Shown here piece after piece: positions 7,334 through 14,017 of a stretch of DNA of 22,254 bases (position 1 is its first letter; every line of letters starts with the position of its first letter). Source of the DNA: Armatimonadota bacterium (GTDB lineage Bacteria; Armatimonadota; Fimbriimonadia; Fimbriimonadales; Fimbriimonadaceae); the NCBI GenBank assembly GCA_023392285.1, contig JAEVZK010000089.1, forward strand, positions 1 through 22,254, in the 5' to 3' direction. Below the pieces are notes generated by a model. That model was not told the DNA's origin and made no database searches. It saw nothing but the letters and a program-made list of their open reading frames with translations. The translations under genes were made by a program, and so were the position numbers.

Positions 7334-8220
7334 GTTGTTGGATTGGGAACGTATTCGCCACCACGGCAAGACTTGAGATATTCGAGTCCATAAACTTGAC
7401 CCGTCATCTCAAGTTCATCGCGATAGATCGGATCGTGCCAGCCCTCGATGTCAATCGAACCCTTGTATCCATGCTGTCGTAGGATCGTAATGATGTCGCT
7501 CCAACTGGTATCACCGAAACCAGGTGTCCGATGCCAAATCCACTGCACGCCGCCTCTCGTTCCTTGCGTCTCCAGGATATCGTGAGCGACCGTGGCATCT
7601 TTGCCGTGCAGGTGAACCACCTTCCCTACCCACTTTCTCAGCTGAGGCAGAGGATCGATGAGCGATCCCATCTGATGGCAGGGCTCCCACTCTAAGCCGA
7701 GCGCCTCGCTTGGGACGGCATCAAACATCAGTTCCCAGGCGCGAGGAGAGTGAGCGATATTCCATGCGGGACGCTGCCATGAGCCGCCCATATCACAGTT
7801 CTCGAATCCGATCTTCACACCTTCCCCTTCAGCGATCTTGGCCAGCTCGCCAAAGACTTTCTTGAACCTTGGAATACTCTCGTCGACGGGACGATCTTCT
7901 AACGCTCCGGCAAACCCGCAAACCATGTCAGCTCCAAAAAGCTTTGCGGAGCGAATGGCCGTCGCGAAATCCGCGGCCGTACTCTCGTTAGTGAGCGGAT
8001 TTCCATACATGCCAAGGCAGCTAATCTTCGCCTCTTCCCCGAGAACTTCGCGAACCTCCTTCGCTGTTTCCGCTATGTTCATATCCTTCGGCAAGTTCTG
8101 CCAGTTGGTGAGTTGAAACGATTCGAATCCATAGGGGAGAATCTGACGGAGATAGTTCGCGCCGTGCTTAAGCTCGGCCATGGTGCCAATTCGGATATCT
8201 TGATGATTAGTGCGGCTCAT
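7330..8220 (-). CDS. Sugar phosphate isomerase/epimerase-like TIM barrel protein
   Basis: 296 residues from the ATG at 8220; the frame extends to a TTG at 8232. It is a xylose isomerase-like TIM barrel (AP endonuclease family 2 fold). Putative metal and catalytic residues are in the expected order: Glu140 (KIGFENCDM), Glu179/His182 (LEWEPCHQMG), His203-His205 (VVHLHGKDA) and Glu259 (GSIDIEGWHD). The barrel starts with DIRIGTMAEL and ends at TGQVYGLEYL, so it is full length. Such proteins isomerise or epimerise sugars or inositols with a divalent metal. The substrate is unknown and there are no sugar transport or kinase genes beside it. It has no signal peptide, so it acts in the cytoplasm. 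It ends in a 4-bp tail-to-tail overlap with the preceding gene. Confidence 0.88.
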   Translation of the reverse strand: MSRTNHQDIRIGTMAELKHGANYLRQILPYGFESFQLTNWQNLPKDMNIAETAKEVREVLGEEAKISCLGMYGNPLTNESTAADFATAIRSAKLFGADMVCGFAGALEDRPVDESIPRFKKVFGELAKIAEGEGVKIGFENCDMGGSWQRPAWNIAHSPRAWELMFDAVPSEALGLEWEPCHQMGSLIDPLPQLRKWVGKVVHLHGKDATVAHDILETQGTRGGVQWIWHRTPGFGDTSWSDIITILRQHGYKGSIDIEGWHDPIYRDELEMTGQVYGLEYLKSCRGGEYVPNPTT

Positions 8221-8259
8221 CCTGAGACGCAAGCTACCAGAAATTGGTTGTAAATCGCG

Positions 8260-8895
8260 ATGAGGGTTCGGTCTTTGGCAAAAATCGGCGGCTGCGGGTT
8301 GATTCTTCTAACCGGAGCGGGCTATGCGGGTTATCGCCATTACTGGCGGCCCGCTCCGATTATTCCGCCGCGGGAGCGAGTCGCCGATCCAGTTCTGCGC
8401 GGCGCGGTCGCGCAGCTCGATCATCCGGCTTCTTACGACGCGTCGTACGTGTCGCTTCCCTACCCCGGCGGTGACGTGCCGCCGGAGCAGGGCTCTTGCA
8501 CGGATGTCGTCATTCGCGCGATGCGGAATGACGGAATCGATCTTCAAAAGCTCATCCACGAGGATATCACCGCTCATCCGAAACGTTATCCACGAGTGAA
8601 GAAACTCGACGCCAATATCGATCATCGGCGCGTCCCCAACCAGGCGATATATTTCCGAACTTACGGGCTTTCTCTTCCCACGCAGGTGAACGACTCGACT
8701 CTTGCGACCTGGCATCCTGGCGATGTTGTGCAGTGGAAGATCGGCGGTCGGCTGGACCATACCGGCATCATTTCGGACCGCAAAAACAGCCGAGGCGTGC
8801 CTCTTGTGATTCACAACATTTCACGCGCCGCCGAAGACGACGTCCTGCAAGCTTGGCCCATCGTCGCTCACTTTCGTTATCCGAAGAAAAGATGA
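8260..8895 (+). CDS. DUF1287 domain protein, probable exported cysteine hydrolase-like fold
   Basis: 211 residues with an N-terminal membrane anchor or signal (about 8-25, IGGCGLILLTGAGYAGY). The rest matches the DUF1287 pattern: YDASYVSLPYPGGDVPPEQG, then CTDVVIRAMRNDGIDLQKL, NIDHRRVPN, WHPGDVVQWK, LDHTGIISD and a final VIHNIS. Cys80, His167 and His185 line up as a possible Cys-His-His(Asn) site like that of NlpC/P60-type hydrolases; this is my inference, since the family is of undefined activity. The ATG at 8260 is used; a TTG at 8275 preceded by GAGG is an alternative. The stop overlaps the start of the receiver-like gene (ATGA), so the two are translationally coupled. Confidence 0.85.
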   Translation: MRVRSLAKIGGCGLILLTGAGYAGYRHYWRPAPIIPPRERVADPVLRGAVAQLDHPASYDASYVSLPYPGGDVPPEQGSCTDVVIRAMRNDGIDLQKLIHEDITAHPKRYPRVKKLDANIDHRRVPNQAIYFRTYGLSLPTQVNDSTLATWHPGDVVQWKIGGRLDHTGIISDRKNSRGVPLVIHNISRAAEDDVLQAWPIVAHFRYPKKR

Positions 8896-9302
8896 GAGAG
8901 CCACAAACGCACGGGCGGCGGAGCGGGTCGCCACCGCTGCTAAAGGTTGTGCAAGGGGGCGGAGATGCGTTCAAGGTGTTGCTCTGCCTCTTAGATGAAC
9001 ACGAGAGACAGAGCTTCAGCCGAGCCTTCGCCGATTTAGGATGGCAAGTCTCTGAGAGCGACTACGACATGCTGATGATGGATGTTTTTGCCAACGAGCC
9101 GCACCTCCTACTGACCGACTCCATCTCTGAAATCCCGGAAGTAAGAAGCGCCCCAGTGGGTGAGCTTACGATCGTCGTAATCACCTTCGCAGTTGCTGAA
9201 GCTGCTGCTCTCGAAGCTGGAGCTGATTTCGTCTTACTCAGACCTATCGATCTCGACGATCCTCTCGGGTGGTCTAGAGCCGGTCGCAATCCTCGGCTTT
9301 AA
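8892..9302 (+). CDS. Receiver-like (possibly pseudo-receiver) protein
   Basis: 136 residues from an ATG that overlaps the upstream stop codon. The frame is open further upstream inside the DUF1287 gene, but the overlap start is preferred. After a charged, low-complexity head of about 25 residues comes a response-regulator receiver-like order: FKVLLCLLDEHERQSF (acidic pair Asp35/Glu36), LGWQVSES, HLLLTDSIS (Asp76, possible phosphoacceptor), LTIVVITFA (Thr99) and ADFVLLRPIDL. The invariant Lys of the last motif is Arg117. No output domain follows. So it is a stand-alone receiver fold whose chemistry may be impaired. Phosphotransfer from the HisKA_2 kinase at 15270-16853 is conceivable but not shown. 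The receiver assignment is by pattern only. Confidence 0.62.
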   Translation: MREPQTHGRRSGSPPLLKVVQGGGDAFKVLLCLLDEHERQSFSRAFADLGWQVSESDYDMLMMDVFANEPHLLLTDSISEIPEVRSAPVGELTIVVITFAVAEAAALEAGADFVLLRPIDLDDPLGWSRAGRNPRL

Positions 9303-9313
9303 GATTCTCAAGA

Positions 9314-9823
9314 CTACAGAGGGGGAGGGCTGCTGATTGGAGGTGGAGCAGATTCCATCTGCATCTGCTGAACCTTCGCCTGCACGAGGGACTTCTTTAT
9401 GCCCCCGAAGCCGCCCTTTATCCCGTACTTCTTCATCTCATTAGCGGCGACCTGCTGGACTACTACATAGCCGATGATCCCGCAGCAAAGGGCAGAATTC
9501 AGCCCCATCAGAACAGACGCGATGATCACTGTGGCGGGGTTCCAGTTGCATCCAAAGCCGATCTTCTTGTTCTGAGGATAAGTTGCAAAGCCAATAACGA
9601 GCCCAATGAGCAAAACGGCCCCGAAGTAGAGCGGCCATGTGAACGAGGTTCTAAGCGCGACGTTGGTTCCCAGCACCAACACAATGTTAATGCCGAAAAC
9701 TTTGTTCAATCCAAAGTAGCCGTCCGCCACCGCCTCCAGCCTTTCCGCCGAACCGTACTGGGTGGCCCAATTCCTCGGGTAAGCCGCATACCCTCCCTGC
9801 TGAGGAAGCGGTGGTTGTTCCAT
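9314..9823 (-). CDS. Small membrane protein, paralogue A of a tandem pair
   Basis: 169 residues, no known family recognised. The Pro/Gln-rich N-terminus leads to YGSAERLEAVADGYFGLN, then three or four hydrophobic segments (FGINIVLVLGTNVAL, WPLYFGAVLLIGLVIGFA, TVIIASVLMGLNSALCCGIIGYVVV). After the last one comes a cytosolic-looking tail with QQVAANEMKKYGIKGGFGG, a Lys/Gln helix and a Pro-rich end. The same landmarks appear in the protein encoded at 9945-10481. A consensus promoter sits directly before the ATG. It is convergent with the receiver-like gene (11-bp gap). Role unknown; a small multi-pass membrane protein of the lineage is the safest reading. Confidence 0.72.
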   Translation of the reverse strand: MEQPPLPQQGGYAAYPRNWATQYGSAERLEAVADGYFGLNKVFGINIVLVLGTNVALRTSFTWPLYFGAVLLIGLVIGFATYPQNKKIGFGCNWNPATVIIASVLMGLNSALCCGIIGYVVVQQVAANEMKKYGIKGGFGGIKKSLVQAKVQQMQMESAPPPISSPPPL

Positions 9824-9829
9824 GGCCTT

Positions 9830-9858
9830 ATACTAAAGTATTTCCCTTCGCCTGACAA
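9830..9858 (-). promoter_or_regulatory. Sigma-70-type promoter of paralogue A, apparently leaderless
   Basis: On the minus strand TTGTCA (9853-9858), a 17-nt spacer and TAGTAT (9830-9835), then 6 nt to the ATG at 9823. This is the best promoter in the window. The spacing places the transcription start at the first base of the start codon. Confidence 0.6.
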
Positions 9859-9892
9859 GTACTACCACTCGGTCAACGTAGGGTAACCGTCG

Positions 9893-9912
9893 GTGCCAGG
9901 AAAGTGTGGCAC
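9893..9912. other. Small hairpin between the paralogous membrane genes
   Basis: GTGCC and GGCAC arms (5 bp) around a 10-nt loop, in the 121-bp gap between the two paralogues. It could be a weak terminator for the gene ending at 9945 but no T tract follows. Confidence 0.2.
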
Positions 9913-9944
9913 TTCATATATCCAAAACCCAACTGAATTCCCGC

Positions 9945-10481
9945 TCACCGGAGCGAGATGCTTGGAGGCTGCGAATAATCTATTTCTCTCGGATCGGGTC
10001 TCTTCGTTTCGGACATTTCCATGAGCTTGCCCTTAATCTGGTTTTCAGTGTAGCCACTTCCGAACCCGCCCCTCGGCTTTCCACAGTAATTTCGCAGTTC
10101 AGTAGCAGCCGCATTTTGGATGAGAATGATGCCGATGCTACCGAAGAACACTGGTGAAGTGGCTACGGTGAGAATGGTCGACCTTCTTGCCCACGTCTCA
10201 GGTTTGCCAAGAATCGCCGCTATCTTTTTAGCGTTCCGCTCGACCATCACCGCCGTCGAACACCCCGTGAGCAGAGTCCCGAATAAGTACGCGTAAGGAC
10301 GCAAATCTAAGGCAATCTGCGTGCAAAGATAAAGCAGAAGAAGACCAAGCGCCGTGTTGATCGCCATTGCTCCATTCAGCCGCAGATATGCGTTTCCGAG
10401 AGCTTCCAATTCAGCAAAGCTTCCGTAAGATTCTGAATTGGATCTCGGATAAAGCGCAAACTTCTCGCGCGCAGATTCCAT
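9945..10481 (-). CDS. Small membrane protein, paralogue B of a tandem pair
   Basis: 178 residues from the ATG at 10481; the frame also reaches a TTG at 10514. Not a recognised family. Landmarks follow the same order as in the neighbour at 9314-9823: YPRSNSESYGS, FAELEALGNAYLRLN, AINTALGLLLLYL, an N-x-KKI motif after the second helix, FFGSIGIILIQNAAATEL and YCGKPRGGFGSG, then a charged tail. Three or four transmembrane segments. Compared with the neighbour it lacks the Pro-rich head and has an extra Arg-rich tail (TKRPDPREIDYSQPP). TACACT lies 6 nt before the ATG. It is divergent from the sigma-factor operon (126 bp between starts), so the two may share control. Duplication is inferred from the shared landmarks. 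Confidence 0.7.
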   Translation of the reverse strand: MESAREKFALYPRSNSESYGSFAELEALGNAYLRLNGAMAINTALGLLLLYLCTQIALDLRPYAYLFGTLLTGCSTAVMVERNAKKIAAILGKPETWARRSTILTVATSPVFFGSIGIILIQNAAATELRNYCGKPRGGFGSGYTENQIKGKLMEMSETKRPDPREIDYSQPPSISLR

Positions 10482-10487
10482 GAATCC

Positions 10488-10493
10488 AGTGTA
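10488..10493 (-). promoter_or_regulatory. Putative -10 box of paralogue B
   Basis: TACACT on the minus strand, 6 nt before the ATG at 10481. A TTGAAA about 15 nt further upstream is a possible -35 with short spacing. It supports the ATG over the TTG at 10514, which would lie upstream of this box. Confidence 0.35.
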
Positions 10494-10607
10494 CGGCACT
10501 TTTCCCCATTTCAATTGTGGAAAGAACAGTCCTGGAAATCTGGGAATTCAGCCTGCAAACGGTGTTAAACTGTTGCCTCGCGCATCATTTTGCGGCGCGG
10601 CCCCGTC

Positions 10608-11159
10608 ATGTCTATGCCTAATGACGCACTGCAAGACTCGTTCACCGAGAAGAAGTATCTCAACGCCCTCGCGAAGGGCGATCGGAGTGCGCTTGGTGGA
10701 ATTTACGAGCTCTACGGTGAGCGGATCTTCCGATACACCTATCGCATGTTGGGCAATCGCAGCGACGCCGAGGACGCCACCGCAGAAACCTTTCTGCGCG
10801 TACTCCGCAGGGCCAGCGAACTCCGCGCAGATGGCGCCTTTCGAACTTGGCTCTTTCGCATCGCTCGCAATTTGTGCATCGACAAAATGCGGCAGCACAA
10901 GCTTATGGAGCTGCCCTCCGACACCATTTACTCCGGCGGAGAGGAGAAAGCAACCCTCCGTATCACGGTGCAGCAAGCACTGTCGGAGCTCCAACCTGAA
11001 TATAGGGAGCCGCTTGTACTGTGCGATTTAGAAGACATGGCGGCTCGAGAGGCAGCGGAAGTGCTTAAAATTAGCGTTCCCGCTCTCAAAAGCAGGCTCT
11101 ACAGAGGACGTAAAGCCTTACGCGACAAGCTAGGTGGAACCCTAGAGAGGATGTCATGA
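10608..11159 (+). CDS. ECF-type RNA polymerase sigma factor
   Basis: 183 residues from the ATG at 10608 (a second ATG is at 10614 and a TTG at 10590). Region 2 is clear: IYELYGERIFRYTYRMLGN, SDAEDATAETFLRVLRRAS and FRTWLFRIARNLCIDKMR. Region 4 follows: ALSELQPEYREPLVLCDLED, MAAREAAEVLKIS and VPALKSRLYRGRKALRDKL, the helix-turn-helix that reads the -35 element. No extra C-terminal domain is present. The stop overlaps the next start by ATGA, typical of a sigma/anti-sigma pair. The dnaN gene follows after that. TAAACT at 10566-10571 may be part of its promoter, which would give a leader of about 30 nt. The signal is unknown. Confidence 0.92.
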   Translation: MSMPNDALQDSFTEKKYLNALAKGDRSALGGIYELYGERIFRYTYRMLGNRSDAEDATAETFLRVLRRASELRADGAFRTWLFRIARNLCIDKMRQHKLMELPSDTIYSGGEEKATLRITVQQALSELQPEYREPLVLCDLEDMAAREAAEVLKISVPALKSRLYRGRKALRDKLGGTLERMS

Positions 11160-11446
11160 ACGGTGATTTTTACAAAAAGCTAATCGATATGTACGCTGGG
11201 CGCGAATTGCCAGCAGAACTAGAAGACGAGATGGAGATGGCGGCTTTTAACAATCCCGCCTTGTCTCATGATATGAGCACACTCCGAAAAACCGTCGATG
11301 TGTTGAAAGCGGAGCAAGTGCCGGCATTTACCGAAGAATCGAATCAGAGAATCCTGATGAAGATTCTCGCCCGAAGCGGAGTCGAAATGGAACGACAATC
11401 CGCCGACCCCGAACACATTCAATACCAACTGCCCATGCAGGGCTAA
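11156..11446 (+). CDS. Short protein coupled to the sigma factor, possible anti-sigma factor
   Basis: 96 residues; ATG overlaps the sigma-factor stop, preceded by GAGAGG. The first half (LIDMYAGRELPAELEDEMEM) resembles the N-terminal helices of cytoplasmic anti-sigma domains, where a short helix is followed by a helical hairpin (LSHDMSTLRKTVDVLKAEQV). The HxxxCxxC zinc motif of ZAS anti-sigma factors is absent, and there is no transmembrane helix in the protein. A soluble zinc-free anti-sigma factor is the best guess by position and composition, but no family match is claimed. It lies 12 nt upstream of dnaN, so all three genes look cotranscribed. Confidence 0.65.
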   Translation: MNGDFYKKLIDMYAGRELPAELEDEMEMAAFNNPALSHDMSTLRKTVDVLKAEQVPAFTEESNQRILMKILARSGVEMERQSADPEHIQYQLPMQG

Positions 11447-11458
11447 CAGAGAAAGAAG

Positions 11459-12562
11459 ATGAAGCTCGATTGTCCACAGAAGGATTTCGCAGATGCCATT
11501 GCTATGGCTGCCTCGGCGGCTAGCGTCCGCACCTCAGTCAATATCCTCCAGAATGTCAAGGTTGAAGCAACCGATTCGGGAATGCGTGTCACCGGCTGCG
11601 ACGGCGAAATGTGGGTCGAGAGAAACGTCGCATGCATGGTAAGCGAGCCTGGTGCTATGTGCCTCCAGGCTGGTCTTATTCGAGACCTGGTCAGCAAGTT
11701 GCCTCCTGGCGACGTCACCCTGTTCTCGCTCGATGGCAACGGAGCGATGCTCAAAGAAGGTGCCATCGAATACCGCCTTCAAACTCTCGACGCCGAGGAC
11801 TTTCCGAATCCGCCGAACGTCGAAGGTGAAAGCGAGCTTACGTTGAAAATGTCGACTTTCAAGGCCGCCGTGGATTCGGTGCTCTACGCGGTTTCCACCG
11901 ATACCCATCGGCAGATCCTCACCGGAGTGCTCTTCACGTATGATGGCTCTGTTTTAACCTTGGTTGCGACCGACACCCACCGGCTTGCAGTAAGACGGGT
12001 GGATCAGGAAGGAATCGGGTCAAATGTAACGGCTGTGGTGCCAGAGAAAGCCCTTAAGGCGATCAAATCACTCCCCGTCGCAGATGATTCGGAAATTGTC
12101 CTTCGCTTTGGCGACGGACGCATGGGCGTGGAAGCGGGAGGTGCCAAGGTCATTACCCAGTTGCTTTCCGGCGCTTATCCGAACTGGGAGCGTGTCGTCC
12201 CGAACGAGACCACCCGCTCTTGGTCCGTAGAACGCGATCAGCTTATGGAGCGGGTCGAGCGCACGATGATTCTGGCGCGGGATAACGCCAACCGAATCCG
12301 CTTCAAAGGCGCAGACGATCAGATCGTGATCGCTGCACGGTCAGAAGAAAAGGGCGAGGCCAAGGAAGAAGTGCCGATGGTCGGAAGCGATGGCGAAATC
12401 GAAATTGCCTTCAACGGCCGCTACGTGGTGGATGCCCTGAAAGCCGTTCATGGTGATGGGGTTCGCATTGAGATGACCGAGTCTTCTCGGGCTGCCGTCT
12501 TCCGCCCTGCCGATGATGGAGAAGGCTACTTCTGCGTCATCATGCCTATGGCCCTCGCTTAG
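11459..12562 (+). CDS. dnaN: DNA polymerase III beta subunit (sliding clamp)
   Basis: 367 residues, the normal length. The clamp forms a ring dimer that tethers DNA polymerase III and other enzymes to DNA. Three repeated clamp domains can be followed: residues 1-120 (MKLDCPQKDFADAI to the YRLQTLDAEDFPNPP motif), about 121-245 (MSTFKAAVDSVLYAVSTDT, TGVLFTYDG, VATDTHRLAVRRV) and about 246-367 (a VERDQLMERVERTMILAR segment, NGRYVVDALKAVHGDGVRIE, and the final VIMPMALA, like the MPMRL end of E. coli DnaN). DTHRLAVR and GAYPNWERVVP are hallmark motifs. It sits behind an ECF sigma gene instead of dnaA. A terminator-like hairpin begins 11 nt after the stop. Whether this is the only dnaN of the genome cannot be seen. 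Confidence 0.96.
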   Translation: MKLDCPQKDFADAIAMAASAASVRTSVNILQNVKVEATDSGMRVTGCDGEMWVERNVACMVSEPGAMCLQAGLIRDLVSKLPPGDVTLFSLDGNGAMLKEGAIEYRLQTLDAEDFPNPPNVEGESELTLKMSTFKAAVDSVLYAVSTDTHRQILTGVLFTYDGSVLTLVATDTHRLAVRRVDQEGIGSNVTAVVPEKALKAIKSLPVADDSEIVLRFGDGRMGVEAGGAKVITQLLSGAYPNWERVVPNETTRSWSVERDQLMERVERTMILARDNANRIRFKGADDQIVIAARSEEKGEAKEEVPMVGSDGEIEIAFNGRYVVDALKAVHGDGVRIEMTESSRAAVFRPADDGEGYFCVIMPMALA

Positions 12563-12572
12563 TCACATCAAT

Positions 12573-12602
12573 CCCTGCCGAGATGGTTATTCTCGTGCAG
12601 GG
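12573..12602 (+). terminator. Terminator-like hairpin downstream of dnaN
   Basis: Arms CCCTGC-CGAGA and TCTCG-T-GCAGGG pair over 11 bp with one bulged T, closing a 7-nt loop (TGGTTAT). It begins 11 nt after the dnaN stop. No T tract follows, so it may be a Rho-assisted or non-classical terminator or an mRNA 3' end stabiliser. Confidence 0.5.
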
Positions 12603-12675
12603 AGGGGTTGGTTGGTGAGTTGCGCCACCTGCTGACAACCTTACTGGGAGCATTCGCAATCCAAGATGTAAGTCT

Positions 12676-12975
12676 ATGCCGCTTAATCAGAAACCACCTC
12701 GCGGAACGTCTTTTGCGCCGAAGTTAATATCCTGGAACATTGTGAGGGGCCGAGCATCCTCCACCTTAACCGAGCCATATATCGAATCCTGCTACGCACT
12801 GGAACTCGTCGGCAAGCACGACTGTCTTCCGCTGCGGACATCAGATAATCAGATCATCAAAGCGATGTTCAGACGCCGTTCGCAACGATACAAAGATGGC
12901 GTGATACTATTCGGGTGCCGCAAAGAACTTGAGAGGCTGCTTTACGTGACTTCGTCAAGAACGAGGTTAAAGTAA
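12676..12975 (+). CDS. Hypothetical short ORF, coding status doubtful
   Basis: 99 codons from an ATG without a ribosome binding site. The product is basic and Ser/Arg-rich (ends KELERLLYVTSSRTRLK) and matches nothing I know. The central ELVGKHDCLPLRTSDNQIIK segment and the final helix look protein-like, but the rest does not. The neighbouring frame opens at 12933 and continues a plausible helix (LRDFVKNEVKVRIAKNLAEC), so a single gene broken by a frameshift is possible. Confidence 0.25.
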   Translation: MPLNQKPPRGTSFAPKLISWNIVRGRASSTLTEPYIESCYALELVGKHDCLPLRTSDNQIIKAMFRRRSQRYKDGVILFGCRKELERLLYVTSSRTRLK

Positions 12976-13202
12976 GGATCGCAAAGAATCTAGCAGAGTG
13001 CGTGGAGGGAGTGCGGGACGAGATTCCATCCGTGATCCTGGCTGACCTCCAGAATGCGGGTATTTCGCGGAACTCACTGCAACAGTCCCTTCAACTTGTT
13101 TCGCCACGCTGTTCGGAAATCAAGTACGTCTTCTTAGCGCGGCTCAAAAGTGACTTCGACGGTTTCGGCGGTCCCGGCGCTTTTGAGCCGGTGCGAATAT
13201 GA
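12933..13202 (+). pseudogene. Possible remnant in the next frame, frameshifted continuation of the preceding ORF
   Basis: The frame is open from 12933 to a stop at 13200-13202 and would encode about 89 residues (ALRDFVKNEVKVRIAKN, later VEGVRDEIPSVILADLQNAG and SLQQSLQLV). The only start is a GTG at 13002. It has helix-like composition but its last part is the arm sequence of the inverted repeat at 13140-13190. I list it as a possible fragment, not a gene. Confidence 0.2.
13140..13190. repeat. Perfect 11-bp inverted repeat with 29-nt loop
   Basis: CGGCTCAAAAG (13140-13150) and CTTTTGAGCCG (13180-13190) are exact reverse complements. Two further pairs (one T-G, one G-C) extend the stem inward. 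It lies about 40 bp before the FAH-like gene's -10 box. It could be a terminator-like structure, an operator or part of an RNA. Confidence 0.55.
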
Positions 13203-13226
13203 AATGCGGCCGGCTATTGGAATAGG

Positions 13227-13232
13227 TAACCT
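13227..13232 (+). promoter_or_regulatory. Putative -10 box of the FAH-like gene
   Basis: TAACCT ends 6 nt before the GTG start at 13239. It supports that start. No clear -35 hexamer. Confidence 0.35.
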
Positions 13233-13238
13233 ATCGGG

Positions 13239-14015
13239 GTGAAGCTGTGCCGTTTCGAGCTGAAAAGCGATCCGAGTCAAATTCGATCTGGCATCGTTTA
13301 TAACGGCAAGGTGTATGAGACAAACGGCAGCGAGGCAATTGCCGTGTACGAAGCCGATCAAATTCGTCCGCTTACGCCCGTGGGACAGCCGCCTGCATTC
13401 CGTGTGGTAAGAGCATTACCCAGGCTCATCGACGCCGACGAACCGCCATCTTATTTCTATGCCTCCCCGACGGCGATGGTTGGGGCAAGTTCGGTGATCG
13501 ACATTCCGGAGATGATGGGCGAAATCGACTGCGAAGCGTATATCGGAGCGGTCTTGGGCAGTGATGCCGCGTCCATCGGCGTGGAAACTTCGGACGACAT
13601 CATCCTTGGGTACACCATCGTCCTTGCTCTGGTCAGCCGCGAGGCCGAGCGTTTCGAGAAACGAGTCGGGTCCGGTCCGGGGCGTTCGTTCGACATCGGA
13701 ATCGGAGTGGGGCCGGTTCTCACCACACCTGAGGAAATCGAAGACATGGTGCAGGATGCTGAATTCGGGCGGCGATTCGCGCTCGAAGTGGTCGTGCGGG
13801 TGAACGGTGTGGACCGACGACGCGGAAATGTTGCAGAACTTCCCTTCACATTCGCTCAGGCGATTTCAACGGCTAGCGAGACTTGCCCGATTCGAGTGGG
13901 AGATTTGATTGCGATGGGTCCCCTGGCGATTGGGCTTCCGGAAAATCTTACGAGCGGCGACGAAGTAACGGTCGCGATTGAATTATTGGGCGCAATTACC
14001 TTGAAGATCAACTAA
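13239..14015 (+). CDS. FAH-fold protein (fumarylacetoacetate hydrolase family) with degenerate active site
   Basis: 258 residues from a GTG. The order of motifs matches the FAH family of C-C bond hydrolases and isomerases: YFYASPTAMVG (about 72-82), EIDCEAYIGAVLG (95-107), GYTIVLALVSREAER (124-138), GRSFDIGIGVGPVLTTPEEI (148-167), VVVRVNGVDRRRGNVAELPF and a closing IRVGDLIAMGPLAIGLPENL. However, the E-x-E metal pair reads Glu99/Tyr101, the Asn-Asp of GYTxxND is Leu129-Ala130, and the Lys of GKSFD is Arg149. The Asp metal ligand and catalytic Lys are therefore lost, so normal metal-dependent hydrolysis looks unlikely. It may bind a ligand or act as a structural partner. The M16 peptidase starts 2 nt after its stop, so they are probably one operon. 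Confidence 0.8.
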   Translation: MKLCRFELKSDPSQIRSGIVYNGKVYETNGSEAIAVYEADQIRPLTPVGQPPAFRVVRALPRLIDADEPPSYFYASPTAMVGASSVIDIPEMMGEIDCEAYIGAVLGSDAASIGVETSDDIILGYTIVLALVSREAERFEKRVGSGPGRSFDIGIGVGPVLTTPEEIEDMVQDAEFGRRFALEVVVRVNGVDRRRGNVAELPFTFAQAISTASETCPIRVGDLIAMGPLAIGLPENLTSGDEVTVAIELLGAITLKIN

Positions 14016-14017
14016 TT

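Larger units (their letters stand above)
12603..13226. other. Long gap between dnaN and the FAH-like gene, no clear gene
   Basis: I see no tRNA, no RNase P, tmRNA, or SRP RNA signature and no transposon part here. The stretch holds two overlapping weak reading frames (12676-12975 and 12933-13202) and the strong inverted repeat at 13140-13190. It may be a decayed gene, an untranslated RNA or simple spacer. Confidence 0.45.

Noticed and set aside
8733..8891. Upstream extension of the receiver-like ORF into the DUF1287 gene
   Set aside because: This part lies in another frame of a clear DUF1287 gene and reads as Arg/His-rich shadow sequence. The ATGA start at 8892 is preferred.
12563..13238. 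tRNA, tmRNA, RNase P or SRP RNA in the long gap
   Set aside because: No T-loop, no paired acceptor ends and no RNase P or SRP consensus was seen.
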